64,000 bases of DNA from CAYVIB01 sp964451365 (GTDB lineage Bacteria > Pseudomonadota > Gammaproteobacteria > Pseudomonadales > Cellvibrionaceae), in assembly GCA_964451365.1 (NCBI GenBank), contig CAYVIB010000001.1:293876-357875 (forward strand). The letters are read 5' to 3'. Below the pieces are notes generated by a model. That model was not told the DNA's origin and made no database searches. It saw only the letters and a list, made by a program, of their open reading frames with translations. Every line of letters starts with the position of its first letter. The stretch's first letter is position 1. The position numbers were made by a program, and so were the translations under genes. This document shows, piece after piece, positions 1 to 9,300 of this stretch.

Positions 1-594
1 ACGGATGCGCCGCGCGAACGCATAGTGCGCGCGGCGCAGCACCTTTCCACCGTAATCGAGGGGTTGCTGGAGTACACGCGGCTTGAAAGCGGTAAAATTG
101 TTGTAACGATGAACGACGTGGACCTGGCGGCACTTGCCACGGAAATTGTGGAAGCCGGCCAGTTGCAGGTCCCCTCGTCAAAAGTAACCCTATCGTTGGA
201 AACACCACCGTCCGATCTGGCGCCTTGTGTTACCGATGCCAGATTGCTGCGGGTGATTTTAACCAACCTGGTTTCGAATGCGCTGAAGTTCACCCAGGAA
301 GGGCGCATTACCCTGCGGCTGGAAAAGCAGGGGGGTTATCATATATTTGAAGTAGAGGATACGGGCATCGGTATTGCCGAGGCGGATATACCACGTATAT
401 TCCTGCCGTTCGAGCAATTGGAGCCGGTACAACGCAAAGGTATGCCGGGAGTGGGTTTGGGTTTGTCGCTGGTGAAAGAGATAGTGGAAGCGCTTGATGG
501 TGAAATAAAGGTGGAGTCGCGTAGAGGTAGTGGGAGTGTGTTCCGTGTGAAGCTTCCTTGTCCGGCGGAAGTCAACCGGCATTTAAAAATATAA
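1..594 (+). CDS. Sensor histidine kinase, C-terminal part (5' truncated by window edge)
   Basis: The reading frame is open from base 1, so the gene starts upstream of the window. The first residues resemble the second helix of a HisKA dimerisation domain (LEYTRLESGK), and the phospho-accepting histidine would lie off the edge. The rest is a HATPase_c ATP-binding domain with an N box (NLVSNALKF), a G1 box (DTGIGI) and a G2 box (GVGLGLSLVKEI). It ends 14 bases before a single-domain response regulator, which is probably its partner in one operon. The signal sensed cannot be told, because the sensor part is missing. The family call is secure and the pathway is unknown. Confidence 0.9.
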   Translation, partial: TDAPRERIVRAAQHLSTVIEGLLEYTRLESGKIVVTMNDVDLAALATEIVEAGQLQVPSSKVTLSLETPPSDLAPCVTDARLLRVILTNLVSNALKFTQEGRITLRLEKQGGYHIFEVEDTGIGIAEADIPRIFLPFEQLEPVQRKGMPGVGLGLSLVKEIVEALDGEIKVESRRGSGSVFRVKLPCPAEVNRHLKI

Positions 595-608
595 CAGAGA
601 GAAGAGCA

Positions 609-974
609 ATGAAATGTAACTTTATCTTGGTTGTCGAGGATGATCCCGACCTTCGCGAAACCACCCGGGATATCCTTGAACTGGAGGGATTCAAGGCTTT
701 CACCGCGGAAAATGGCGAGGAGGCGTTGCAGGTACTGGAGGAGACGAAGTTGCCCTGTTTGATTCTGCTCGACCTGATGATGCCAGTGATGGATGGCTGG
801 GAGTTTTTGGAAGCATTCAAAAACGACCACAAGGATTTGTTTGGCAAAATTCCCGTCGTGGTCATCTCGGCGGTGGCGGATTTAACGGGTGTGCAGCAGG
901 AGTATAGCTGCGATGTGATTAATAAACCCGCGGATGTTCAGCAGCTGGTTTCGCTGGCCCGACAGTATTGCTAA
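609..974 (+). CDS. Single-domain response regulator (CheY-like receiver)
   Basis: This 121-residue protein is a receiver domain with no output domain. It has the acidic pocket (VEDDPD near residue 10), the phospho-acceptor Asp in LLDLMMPVMDGWEF, the switch Ser in VVISA and the conserved Lys in NKPAD. An in-frame start at 558 exists, but ATG 609 is preferred because GAGAGAAGAG precedes it at normal spacing and it avoids overlap with the kinase gene. It most likely receives phosphate from the kinase just upstream and acts by protein contact or as a phosphorelay shuttle. It is convergent with the DsbA-like gene. Confidence 0.88.
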   Translation: MKCNFILVVEDDPDLRETTRDILELEGFKAFTAENGEEALQVLEETKLPCLILLDLMMPVMDGWEFLEAFKNDHKDLFGKIPVVVISAVADLTGVQQEYSCDVINKPADVQQLVSLARQYC

Positions 975-1054
975 TTACGCTGCAAAGCCCGCGAAACCGG
1001 CGCCCAAATCCCGGTAGTTGCTTTTGCGATAGGCAAACGGCAATCGTATAAATA

Positions 1055-1669
1055 TTAAAGCCGCATCAGAAAATCAACCAGTTCCTTCAGCTGCTCTGCG
1101 TTGCGCACCCTGGACAATTCCACCCTGTACGCATCCCTTACGATGAGAGTAGGGACGGACGAAATTTTGAACTCTCTTGTTTTGGTATCGTTGTGCTTGA
1201 AAGCTGATTCTGCGGAAGCAGAGTTGGCGACTTCTTCATATTTCTTTTCATCAACGCCGTGCGCGATAAAAAAGGATTTTACGTCGTTGTCGTTTCTGAA
1301 GGGACTTCGCTTTTTATGAATTTTCTCAAATACTTTCTCGTGCAGCGCTTCCCGTTTTCCCAGCAGGCCGGCCAGGGTGTAGACCTCGGCGGATTTCTGC
1401 CAGTCCTTGCGGCCGAAGGTGACGGGAATTCTCTCAAATGAATATTCCGCCGGGGCGATGTCGAGATAACCTTCCACAATCGGATCGACGCTGTAACAAT
1501 GGGGGCAACTATAGGAGAAAAATTCAATGACCTGCTTATCATCGCCAGGCGTTTTGGACAAGACGCTATAGTGGATTCCTTCCTGAAACCGCAGCTGCGC
1601 CCAGGACGGCAGCGTCACGGAAATGAGGGTTATCAGTAATAAAAGCCGGAAAAAATGAGGTTTCTTCAT
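1055..1669 (-). CDS. dsbA: DsbA-family periplasmic thiol:disulfide oxidoreductase
   Basis: The 204-residue protein has a Sec signal peptide of about 24 residues (LPSWA before QLRF), so it acts in the periplasm. The thioredoxin-fold active site CPHC lies at residues 55-58, and the conserved cis-proline loop is seen in ISSVPTLIV near the C-terminus. Length and motif fit DsbA, which introduces disulfides into exported proteins. The minor pilins, PilY1 and cysteine-rich cellulases encoded nearby are plausible clients. It is transcribed divergently from the TssB/TssC-like gene. A genome of this type may hold more than one DsbA, so the symbol is a family assignment. Confidence 0.85.
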   Translation of the reverse strand: MKKPHFFRLLLLITLISVTLPSWAQLRFQEGIHYSVLSKTPGDDKQVIEFFSYSCPHCYSVDPIVEGYLDIAPAEYSFERIPVTFGRKDWQKSAEVYTLAGLLGKREALHEKVFEKIHKKRSPFRNDNDVKSFFIAHGVDEKKYEEVANSASAESAFKHNDTKTREFKISSVPTLIVRDAYRVELSRVRNAEQLKELVDFLMRL

Positions 1670-1803
1670 TGTGTTATCTCTCTTATCTTAATTTATGTCG
1701 GGAGGTTAGAGCCGTCGTCGTTCCACAGGTTCCCCCGCGATTGGGTTTTCGGCATCATTTGGGTTAATCTTATGCTTAAACAGCCCGCACAGGAATAATA
1801 ACA

Positions 1804-3375
1804 ATGTCTCGAGCAACCATTTCAACAGGTGCTATTCAAATCGATACCCGAAAGGAGAAATCCGCGCTTAATGACGATTCCCCTATGTACGTCGCCATTC
1901 TCGGCGACTTCAGCGGGCGTTCCAGCCGGGGATTGAACAATTGGTGGAACCTCTCTGAAAGAAGGATTCATCAAGTGGATCGGGATAATTTTGAAGAGCT
2001 GTTCGAAGAGCTCAACGTCACCCTTGCGCTGCCGGTGGCGGACGAACCAGTGCCCTTTCGGGAGTTCGATGATTTACATCCGGATTATCTCTACGATCAT
2101 ATCGCTCTTTTCGACGAGTTAAGAACTTTAAAGCGAAAGCTGCACAACCCTGAGCAGCTTATCGAGGCGGCAATGGAGATTCAACAGTGGGTGAGCTACA
2201 AGCAACAACAGCTCGCCCCGGAGCCAAAGGACCCAAAGACAAGGGACCCAAAGACAAGGGACCCAAAGACAAGGGACCCAAAGACAAAGGAAAGGAGTGG
2301 TGCGATGCCGGCGCCCGGAAATCTGCTGGATGCCATTTTGCAAAACCATAATGATGCGGGTCGTTACACCGACTCACCGGCAGGCAATATCGATCAGCTG
2401 ATTAAAGATATCGTCGCACCTTATGTAACGGCGAAAACCGATCCCCGCCTGCCTGAGTTGGAGGCGGCCGTGGATTGTGCAGCGGCGGAACTGATGCGAA
2501 AAATCATGCACGCCAGCCATTTTCAGGCCCTGGAAGCCGGTTGGCGCAGCTTGTATATGCTGGTGCGGCGTCTGGAAACCAACAGTAAGCTGAAGCTATT
2601 TTTGCTGGATATCAGCAAAGAGGAAATCACCAGCGATATCCACGCCTGTGAATCCAATGTGAAGGCAAGCGGGTTGTATAAACTGCTGGTGGAAAATAAT
2701 GAAGTTGCCGGCGGGACGCCTTACGCCATAATCAATGCGGACTATTTTATCGAGGACACGCAAGACGACCTGGTGCTTGCGTCGATGCTGGCTGATATTG
2801 GCCAGGCAGTCGATGCCTGTGTCGTAGCGGGTGGCTCGCTCCGGTTTGCCGGTTGCGAAAACCTGGCAAGCGAACACGATCCGGACGACTGGTGCTACCG
2901 ATTGGAAGAAAGTATTCAAAAGCAATGGCGGGCACTGCGGGAACAACCCGGCGCTGCCCATCTGGCCTTGGCGGCTCCAAGATTTTTGCTGCGGCTCCCG
3001 TATGGAAGGAAAACGTCGCCCATCGATAGCTTTGATTTTGAAGAGCTGTCCGATTCATACTCTCACGACTATTATTTATGGGGCAACACTGCCTGGCTTG
3101 TTACTTTTTTGTTGGCACAAAGTTACTCAGCACATGGATGGAGCGGTGCGGAGGAAACAATCCGGGAAGTTGCAGGTTTGCCCTTACACGCTTATTCAGT
3201 GGAAGGTGAAAGCGTTATAAAGCCTCCCGCCGAAGTTGTTCTGGTCGATCGGGCTGCGGGTTGCATGATGCGGGCGGGCCTGCTGCCGGTCCGGTCAGTG
3301 AAGAACAGCAACAGTGTGCTGATACCCGATTTTATGTCCGTTAACGGCGGTGGTTTGCAATGGGGGCGACGATAA
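1804..3375 (+). CDS. Orphan TssB-TssC (type VI secretion sheath)-like fusion protein
   Basis: This is a 523-residue protein. Residues about 27-135 resemble the small sheath subunit TssB/VipA (MYVAILGDFSG, VDRDNFEEL, FDDLHPDYL, LRTLKRKL). Residues about 205-500 resemble the large sheath subunit TssC/VipB or its paralogue ImpD (LMRKIMHASHFQALEAGWRS, LKLFLLDISKEEI). The two parts are joined by a proline- and lysine-rich linker containing four DPKT(R/K) repeats. TssB and TssC normally are separate proteins that co-assemble into the contractile sheath. No other type VI gene is seen nearby: the neighbours are dsbA and pilus genes. A CAGGAA sequence lies about 10 bases before the ATG. Family resemblance is fairly clear; function as a sheath, regulator or remnant is unknown. 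Confidence 0.7.
   Translation: MSRATISTGAIQIDTRKEKSALNDDSPMYVAILGDFSGRSSRGLNNWWNLSERRIHQVDRDNFEELFEELNVTLALPVADEPVPFREFDDLHPDYLYDHIALFDELRTLKRKLHNPEQLIEAAMEIQQWVSYKQQQLAPEPKDPKTRDPKTRDPKTRDPKTKERSGAMPAPGNLLDAILQNHNDAGRYTDSPAGNIDQLIKDIVAPYVTAKTDPRLPELEAAVDCAAAELMRKIMHASHFQALEAGWRSLYMLVRRLETNSKLKLFLLDISKEEITSDIHACESNVKASGLYKLLVENNEVAGGTPYAIINADYFIEDTQDDLVLASMLADIGQAVDACVVAGGSLRFAGCENLASEHDPDDWCYRLEESIQKQWRALREQPGAAHLALAAPRFLLRLPYGRKTSPIDSFDFEELSDSYSHDYYLWGNTAWLVTFLLAQSYSAHGWSGAEETIREVAGLPLHAYSVEGESVIKPPAEVVLVDRAAGCMMRAGLLPVRSVKNSNSVLIPDFMSVNGGGLQWGRR
2230..2289 (+). repeat. Four tandem 15-bp repeats inside the TssB/TssC-like gene
   Basis: The unit GACCCAAAGACAAGG occurs four times head to tail; the last copy differs by one base. 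Being a multiple of three it keeps frame and encodes DPKTR, DPKTR, DPKTR, DPKTK in the linker between the two sheath-like parts. Near-identity of the copies suggests recent slippage expansion, so the copy number may vary between strains. Confidence 0.95.
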
Positions 3376-3716
3376 ATTGACGCATCGCTCTTTGCTTGCC
3401 ACCTGTATCTTTATTGTCAAAATTACGTCGTTAACATGAATGTTCACGGTCTATTACCGTTTGTTTAGATGTTGGCCGGATTTATATCCTTCCTGTTAAG
3501 TAGCCGCTGTTTTTACTCCCGCCAAGCCCTTTCTTTATTTCTCTTTTCTTATAATTAAAAAATATTTCAAACGCTTCGTTATAAAACTTTTTTCTAATTT
3601 TTCTGGAATAAAAAAATGAGCAATACGTTTACGTAATGGAGGTTGGCTATTTGGAATTGTTAACGTTTAGGAAAAGAAAATGTGAAGCTAGCCAAATTTG
3701 GGAAAAAACTTTATCC
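3376..3716. other. AT-rich intergenic region upstream of the minor pilin operon
   Basis: No credible gene is seen in these 341 bases. The second half is distinctly AT-rich, with runs of A and T around 3535-3615, and probably carries the promoter of the pilin operon. The sequence CCGTTTGTT at 3457-3465 resembles the AlgR-type box CCGTTTGTC known from pseudomonad pilin regulation, but one short match is weak evidence. Confidence 0.4.
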
Positions 3717-4244
3717 ATGAGAACACAGACTCAATCAGCTTTTACTTTGTTGGAATTACTTGTTGCAATATCCATTCTTGTGGTTATAGCAGGCATCGCT
3801 ACGCCTTCCATGTCAACGATCATCGAAGCCAATCGTCTTGAGTCCGGTCTGGAAAGTATTTTTACCGCTTTAATTACCGCTCGCAGCGAAGCGATTTCAC
3901 GTAACCAAAATATCATTGTATGTAAAAGCGCAAATGGAGCGGCATGCACCATCGCTGGAGAATGGGAGCAGGGTTGGATCATTGTCGTGGACGAAAATTC
4001 CAACGGTACGCAGGATGCCGGTGAGTCAGTAACGAACAGTTTTTCCGCGCTTCAATACGGCCTGACATTACGGGCCGGTGCTGCCTATGCCGATAAAGTT
4101 CGCTTTTCCCCGGACGGCACTGTTTCGGATGGAGATATTTTCCGACTGTGCCCTGCCGATAATAGTATCATCAAGGCCCGCACCCTGGTCATGACCATCA
4201 CAGGCAGGCCCCGAACATCTGAAGGGTCAACAGTATGCCCCTGA
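3717..4244 (+). CDS. Type IV pilus minor pseudopilin, FimT/FimU (GspH-like)
   Basis: The 176-residue protein begins with a short leader followed by the prepilin peptidase site SA/FTLLELLVAISILVVIAG, with Glu at position +5 of the mature chain and the hydrophobic helix that anchors pilins in the inner membrane. The rest fits the GspH/FimT fold, including a central Cys and the terminal VMTITGRPRTS segment. ATG 3717 is preferred over an in-frame start at 3636, because it gives the normal short class III leader. It overlaps pilV by 10 bases and opens the minor-pilin operon that builds the pilus-priming complex. Confidence 0.88.
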   Translation: MRTQTQSAFTLLELLVAISILVVIAGIATPSMSTIIEANRLESGLESIFTALITARSEAISRNQNIIVCKSANGAACTIAGEWEQGWIIVVDENSNGTQDAGESVTNSFSALQYGLTLRAGAAYADKVRFSPDGTVSDGDIFRLCPADNSIIKARTLVMTITGRPRTSEGSTVCP

Positions 4245-4810
4245 GAATTCGAGAGCAGCTTGGCGTTGGGTTGGTGGAAGTGTTGGTAGCGATGCTGGTT
4301 GTGTCGGTCGGGGCTCTCAGCCTTATATCAATGCAGATCGCCGGGAAAAAAGTTGGTTACGACGCGCTGCAGCGATCGGTGGCGACGACGCTGGTGAACG
4401 ATATTCTCGAACGCATGAGAAATAATCCGAACGCACTTGCCAACTATACGGTAAACACTCTTGGTGGCGAATCTGTTGCCACCGAGCCTACTCCCAACTG
4501 CACATCGTCTGCCTGTACTCCCGCGCAGCTGGCCGCGAGGGATTTATGGGAATGGGAGCAGAATCTGGACGGGGCAGCTGAATTGCTGGACGATGGATCG
4601 GGATCGATAACAAAAGTCGGTGGGTTGGTGAATCCACGGGCCTGCATTACTCATAACGCCGGCATTATAAACGTCACTATCGTTTGGAAAGGATACCAAT
4701 CCACGAGCAATCCGGCGGGATCCAATTGTGGTGAAGGCCTCGGGCTTTACGGTACGAATGAATCTCAACGCCAGATGGTAAGTGTCACAACCTATATTGA
4801 GGAGATATAG
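4235..4810 (+). CDS. pilV: Type IV pilus minor pilin PilV
   Basis: The 191-residue protein has the class III leader with cleavage after Gly in QLG/VGLVEVLVAMLVV (Glu at +5), then the PilV-typical stretch ending in LISMQIAGKK and the conserved segment LVNDILERMRNNP. PilV joins FimU, PilW and PilX in the complex that starts pilus assembly and carries PilY1 to the tip. The gene overlaps the 3' end of the FimT-like gene and is followed 2 bases later by pilW, which indicates translational coupling. Confidence 0.9.
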   Translation: MPLRIREQLGVGLVEVLVAMLVVSVGALSLISMQIAGKKVGYDALQRSVATTLVNDILERMRNNPNALANYTVNTLGGESVATEPTPNCTSSACTPAQLAARDLWEWEQNLDGAAELLDDGSGSITKVGGLVNPRACITHNAGIINVTIVWKGYQSTSNPAGSNCGEGLGLYGTNESQRQMVSVTTYIEEI

Positions 4811-4812
4811 TC

Positions 4813-5790
4813 GTGTTTACTGTGGGAATGTCATCGCATAAAGGTTTTACATTGGTGGAGCTGATGATTTCCCTCGCCCTTGGGCTGGTTATCTCGTTCG
4901 CTGCAATTGAGCTGTATGTTGAAAGTAAGCGCAGTTATATGCAGGATGAAGAAATGGCTCGTTTGCAGGAAAATGCGAGATTCAGTTTGGACTATCTCAA
5001 GCGAGAGCTGATTCTAAGCGGGTTCATCGGTGGGGTAAACGATACTTCCTCGCTGACTTCTCAACCGGTCACCACCGATTGTGGCGGAGCAGGTTGGGCA
5101 CTGGATGTCAGTACACCCCTGGAGATGGTAAATAACGCCAACGGGACCACCCTTAATACAATCAACGGCACTACCTGGAATTGTGTTGCTCCGAGTGAGG
5201 TGGTTGTCGGTACCGATCTCTTTTCAGTGAAACGTACTTCCGATTCCGCTACCTTGCGGGATGGCGCATTAAAATCCGACAGCGAAGATTTGAATCAATG
5301 GTATTTCAAAACCTTTGATTACAGTGACTTGTCGTGGACTTACCTGTCCGCGGATATTCCCAGCCACGAAAAAACACCCGGTTCGACATACAGTTATTGG
5401 GAGTACTACGCGAAAATTTTTTACATCCGGAATTACGCGGTTGCGGCGGATGACGGCATACCCACTTTATGTGTGAGTACGTTGGTTAGCTCTGAAATGA
5501 CCAATCAATGTCTGGTGGAGGGTGTACAGGATATACAAATCGAATTGGGAATTGACGCGGATAACGATGGTGTTGTCGAGCAGTATAAAAATACGCCCAC
5601 AGCCACCGATTTTGCCAATGCCCGCTCGGTAAGGTTGTACATGTTGATACGCAGCATCAATCCTGTTCCCGGTTATAAAAATGGCAAAACCTATCGCCTG
5701 GGGCAAAAGAGTATTGCCGCCTTTAATGATGGTTTTATACGTAAAGTGGTTTCAACCACCGTTAAACTCAGAAATGTCACCCTGGGGTAG
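4813..5790 (+). CDS. pilW: Type IV pilus minor pilin PilW
   Basis: The 325-residue protein has the prepilin motif KG/FTLVELMISLALGLVIS and the PilW-typical ENARFSLDYLKRELILSGF segment; the length fits the family. The start is GTG 4813, because GGAG sits eight bases upstream (in the end of pilV), whereas the in-frame ATG 4828 would be too far away. It is part of the inner-membrane priming complex for type IV pili. The C-terminus (RKVVSTTVKLRNV) matches the usual end of the family. The gene lies between pilV and pilX with gaps of 2 bases on each side. Confidence 0.92.
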   Translation: MFTVGMSSHKGFTLVELMISLALGLVISFAAIELYVESKRSYMQDEEMARLQENARFSLDYLKRELILSGFIGGVNDTSSLTSQPVTTDCGGAGWALDVSTPLEMVNNANGTTLNTINGTTWNCVAPSEVVVGTDLFSVKRTSDSATLRDGALKSDSEDLNQWYFKTFDYSDLSWTYLSADIPSHEKTPGSTYSYWEYYAKIFYIRNYAVAADDGIPTLCVSTLVSSEMTNQCLVEGVQDIQIELGIDADNDGVVEQYKNTPTATDFANARSVRLYMLIRSINPVPGYKNGKTYRLGQKSIAAFNDGFIRKVVSTTVKLRNVTLG

Positions 5791-5792
5791 TA

Positions 5793-6332
5793 ATGATGCA
5801 GCGCATGAGATCCATTTCCAGCCCTGAAGCCCAATCCGGAGCCGTTTTGATTCTGGCGCTTATTATCATGCTGTTGACTGGGATTGTCTCCACAACGGTA
5901 ATGCGAACCAGTATTCTGGAAGTGAAAATGGTGAGCAACACGCAATTTAAAGAGGAAGCCTTTCAAAAGACGGAGTCAGTAGTTAACGCGGTAACGTCCG
6001 ACAAAGACAATTTTGTTGTCGCTGGTGACGTCGGTTGGCGAATCTGTGGTACCGGAACCACGGTATCGAATTGCAACAGCAGTTTAATAAATCTTCCCGC
6101 GGAAGTTATCAGCGTACCGACAGGGGTGGGTTTGGAGTACTACGTTGAACGCATGGGGCCATTGAAAACCCCTTTGCCTTTTCGTCAGTCGGATTCGGAA
6201 GCGTCGGGCGCGAATGGTTTTGACGTCGCGTTGTTCGAGGTTGTAGCGGAATTTGACGGGCGTGACAAAAAACTTGGACATTTCAAGATACACCAGGGAG
6301 TTGCGGTAAAAATTGCGTCATCACATCAATAG
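5793..6332 (+). CDS. pilX: Type IV pilus assembly protein PilX
   Basis: The 179-residue protein has a single N-terminal hydrophobic helix of PilX type (QSGAVLILALIIMLLTGIVSTTVMRTSILEVKM) and no canonical FTLxE leader, which is usual for PilX, where the leader is of the form (Q)SG/AVLIL. Two ATG codons stand in tandem at 5793 and 5796. Mature length and position between pilW and pilY1 fit the minor-pilin operon. The two cysteines near the middle could form a disulfide. Confidence 0.87.
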   Translation: MMQRMRSISSPEAQSGAVLILALIIMLLTGIVSTTVMRTSILEVKMVSNTQFKEEAFQKTESVVNAVTSDKDNFVVAGDVGWRICGTGTTVSNCNSSLINLPAEVISVPTGVGLEYYVERMGPLKTPLPFRQSDSEASGANGFDVALFEVVAEFDGRDKKLGHFKIHQGVAVKIASSHQ

Positions 6333-6356
6333 TGATCCGGCGTTGAGGCGGTTATT

Positions 6357-9300
6357 GTGAGAAAAAGCAAAAGTGGTTTACTGAAAATTCTGGCGTTATT
6401 CGTTTTCTTACCTCTGGTGGTATTGGCGGATGATACAGATATTTACCTTAATCCGGCCCCCGCGGCATCCGCGCCTTACTTGATGTTTATGATGGACTAC
6501 CGCTCGGACCTAAATGCAACCTTTTGCAGTGCCAGCGGTGGCAATTCCTGTGAAAATGTTCTGGCCCCGCATCCGGAGCTATTAGCTTCCGTACGTTCGG
6601 TAGCGGGTACAGGAAATTCCGCCACCAACATGCAGGCATTGATTGCGGTGCTGAAAGTGGTGTTTGGCAAGTTCAACGGCATTAATGTCGGGCTGATGAT
6701 TCCAAATAACAGTAACGGCGGCACAATATTGCGCGGCTATAAATTATTTGAAGAAAACGACGCCAACGGCGCTAAAGCAGAGTTGGTTTCCATATTAAAT
6801 TCCATTCTTCTGCCTTCGCAGGGTAATCAGTACCACCAGACGTCACCCAAGGAGACTCACTATGAGTGGTACAGCTACGTTAACGGTTTACGCGTCCGTT
6901 ACGGTAACCAAACTGCCGATAATTTCCAGTCCACCAATTCGCCGGCGCCGGATACTTCGATAGTTTCGGGGGGGCGGTATATATCCCCATTTGTTGCCAA
7001 TCCCGCGGATTTTGAATGCAGTAAACTGTATGAGGTTTATGCCACTTCGGGTAACACGGGAGGCTCGGATTCGGACCTCGACCATTTAATTTCAAGTGCA
7101 ATGGGTGGCGCCACGGAGTATGACGGGATGGCGTCCTATATGGCCCACAATGATGTGCTGACAAATGTGGATGGAACCCAAACCCTGAAAACCTGGTACA
7201 TACAAATGGGCAGTTCCGCCACATTTACCGACGATTGGGCAACGGCGGCGGATACAGAAGACCAGTATATGAGGGTTGGCGGAAGCGGGGCCGACCTTTT
7301 CGATGTGCAGACCAAACTGGAGTCCGCGTTTGTTGAGGCGCTGAGCGTGAGCACAACATTTGTTGCCGCATCGGTTCCGGTGAATGTATTTAACCGCATT
7401 CAGACACTGGATGATTTCTATATCGCTTTGTTTGAAGCCAATGCCACCACACGCTGGCCCGGCAACCTGAAAAAGTTGAAGTTATCCGATACGGACGCCG
7501 ATGGAATACCGGACACCATAGTTGATGCTCTCAATCAGTCGGCGTTTAGCAGTGAGGATGGCCGGATTAAATATGAAGCACTTACATTCTGGACCGATCC
7601 TTCCATCTTGCCGGCAGCCAATCCGGAAAAAAACGAAGTCAGCGAACGCGATGGCCGTTCGGTGGAACGCGGCGGGGCCGGGCAAAATATCCCTGGGTTC
7701 GTCAGCGGCAGTATCGGTGATAGCACAACGACCGGAACGAGGCAGCTTTACCTTGAGCCCCGTTCCGGAACATCGTTTGTTGCTTTCGACGCAACCAACG
7801 CAAATGCGAATGCACTAAAAGCGGATTTAGGTGTACCGGATGATGCGTCCGCACTGGAAATTATCCGTTGGGCGCGTGGGCAGGATGTGGACGATGACGA
7901 TGGTGACAGCGATTTGACTGAATCCAGATCCTGGCTCCTGGCCGATGCGATTCACTCGCGGCCGTTGACGATTAATTATGGTGCGACGTCGGGTTACTCC
8001 GAAAGTAATCCCAACATCCGTCTTTTCATGGGTACCAACGACGGTATTTTTCATATCTTCGAAAATACGACTGCCGCCGGGGCGGAGTCAGGGAAAGAGG
8101 TGTTTGCGTTCATTCCCCGGGAGCTGCTGGGCAACTTCAAGATTTTGAAAGAAAACACCGATAGTACCCATCACTATGGTGTTGATGGGGAGCCGGTGGC
8201 CCTGGTTAAGGATGCGGATGCCGACGGCACTCTCGAAGCCGCGCAGGGCGACAAAGCCTATATCTATTTTGGCTTGCGCCGGGGCGGCAAAAGTATTTAC
8301 GCCTTGAATGTCAGCGACCCCAGTGCCACACCGACGTTTAAATTTAAAATATCCAAAACCACTTCGGGGCAGTTTGATGAACTGGGAATGACTTTCTCCA
8401 CGCCGAAGGTCGCTAAAGTCAGGTACGGTGGCGCCACCTATGATGTACTCATTTTTGCCGGTGGCTATGACGTGAATAAAGATGGCACTCCGTTGGACAA
8501 TGATGGTGATCGTGGTGCCGACTCGGAGGGGAACGCTGTTTATATCGTTAACGCCGAAACCGGAGCCCTTATCTGGAAAGCCAAATACGGTGCGACCGTT
8601 GGAGCTGCTTCCAATACTGAATACCATCATTCCGGCATGCGCTTCTCTATTCCTTCCGACGTAGCCACGTTGGATGCAAACCACAATGGCGTGGTTGACC
8701 GGCTTTATGTGGGGGATACCGGCGGGCAGGTGTGGCGAGTTGACCTTCCGGAGGGTAACACTTCCAGCAGTAGTCACCGGCAGGACAATTGGTCTATGAG
8801 CATGCTGGCGGACCTGAGTGATACTGCCGCTTCCGCCGATATCCGCTTTTTTCATCGCCCTGAAATTGTTCAAACCAAGGACAGCACCGGCCAGAATTAT
8901 GATGCCGTGGTAATCGGCTCCGGCGATCGTGCCAATCCGCTGGAGTCCGCGGATTCCAATTATATCTTTGTTATCAAGGATAAAGCGGTGACATCCGGTG
9001 TTCCGGGCAATACACTCATTGATGATGGAGATCTTGCGGACGTTACCAGTTGCGCGGATACCTGTACCGGCCTTGACTTTGCCAACGGCTGGAAAATGCG
9101 ACTCGTCGGCACCGGCGAAAAAGGGTTGTCATCTCCGCTGGTATCCTCCGGAAAAATATTCTATACCACTTATACACCAAGTACCGGTGCCACCAGTTCC
9201 TGTGCCCCCGCGGAAGGCAGCGGTGAAATATACATTATCAATTTGAAAGACGGCACGGAAGTGTTTGACGGGTCCAGGGGGATTGATATCGGTCCCGGTA

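Noticed and set aside
2230..2289. CRISPR array
   Set aside because: The copies are directly adjacent without spacers and in frame with a protein.
1804..3375. Part of a type VI secretion gene cluster
   Set aside because: Only this single gene shows T6SS resemblance; flanking genes are dsbA and pilus genes.
8088..8873. 261-codon minus-strand frame opposite pilY1
   Set aside because: A shadow frame without motifs or ribosome site.
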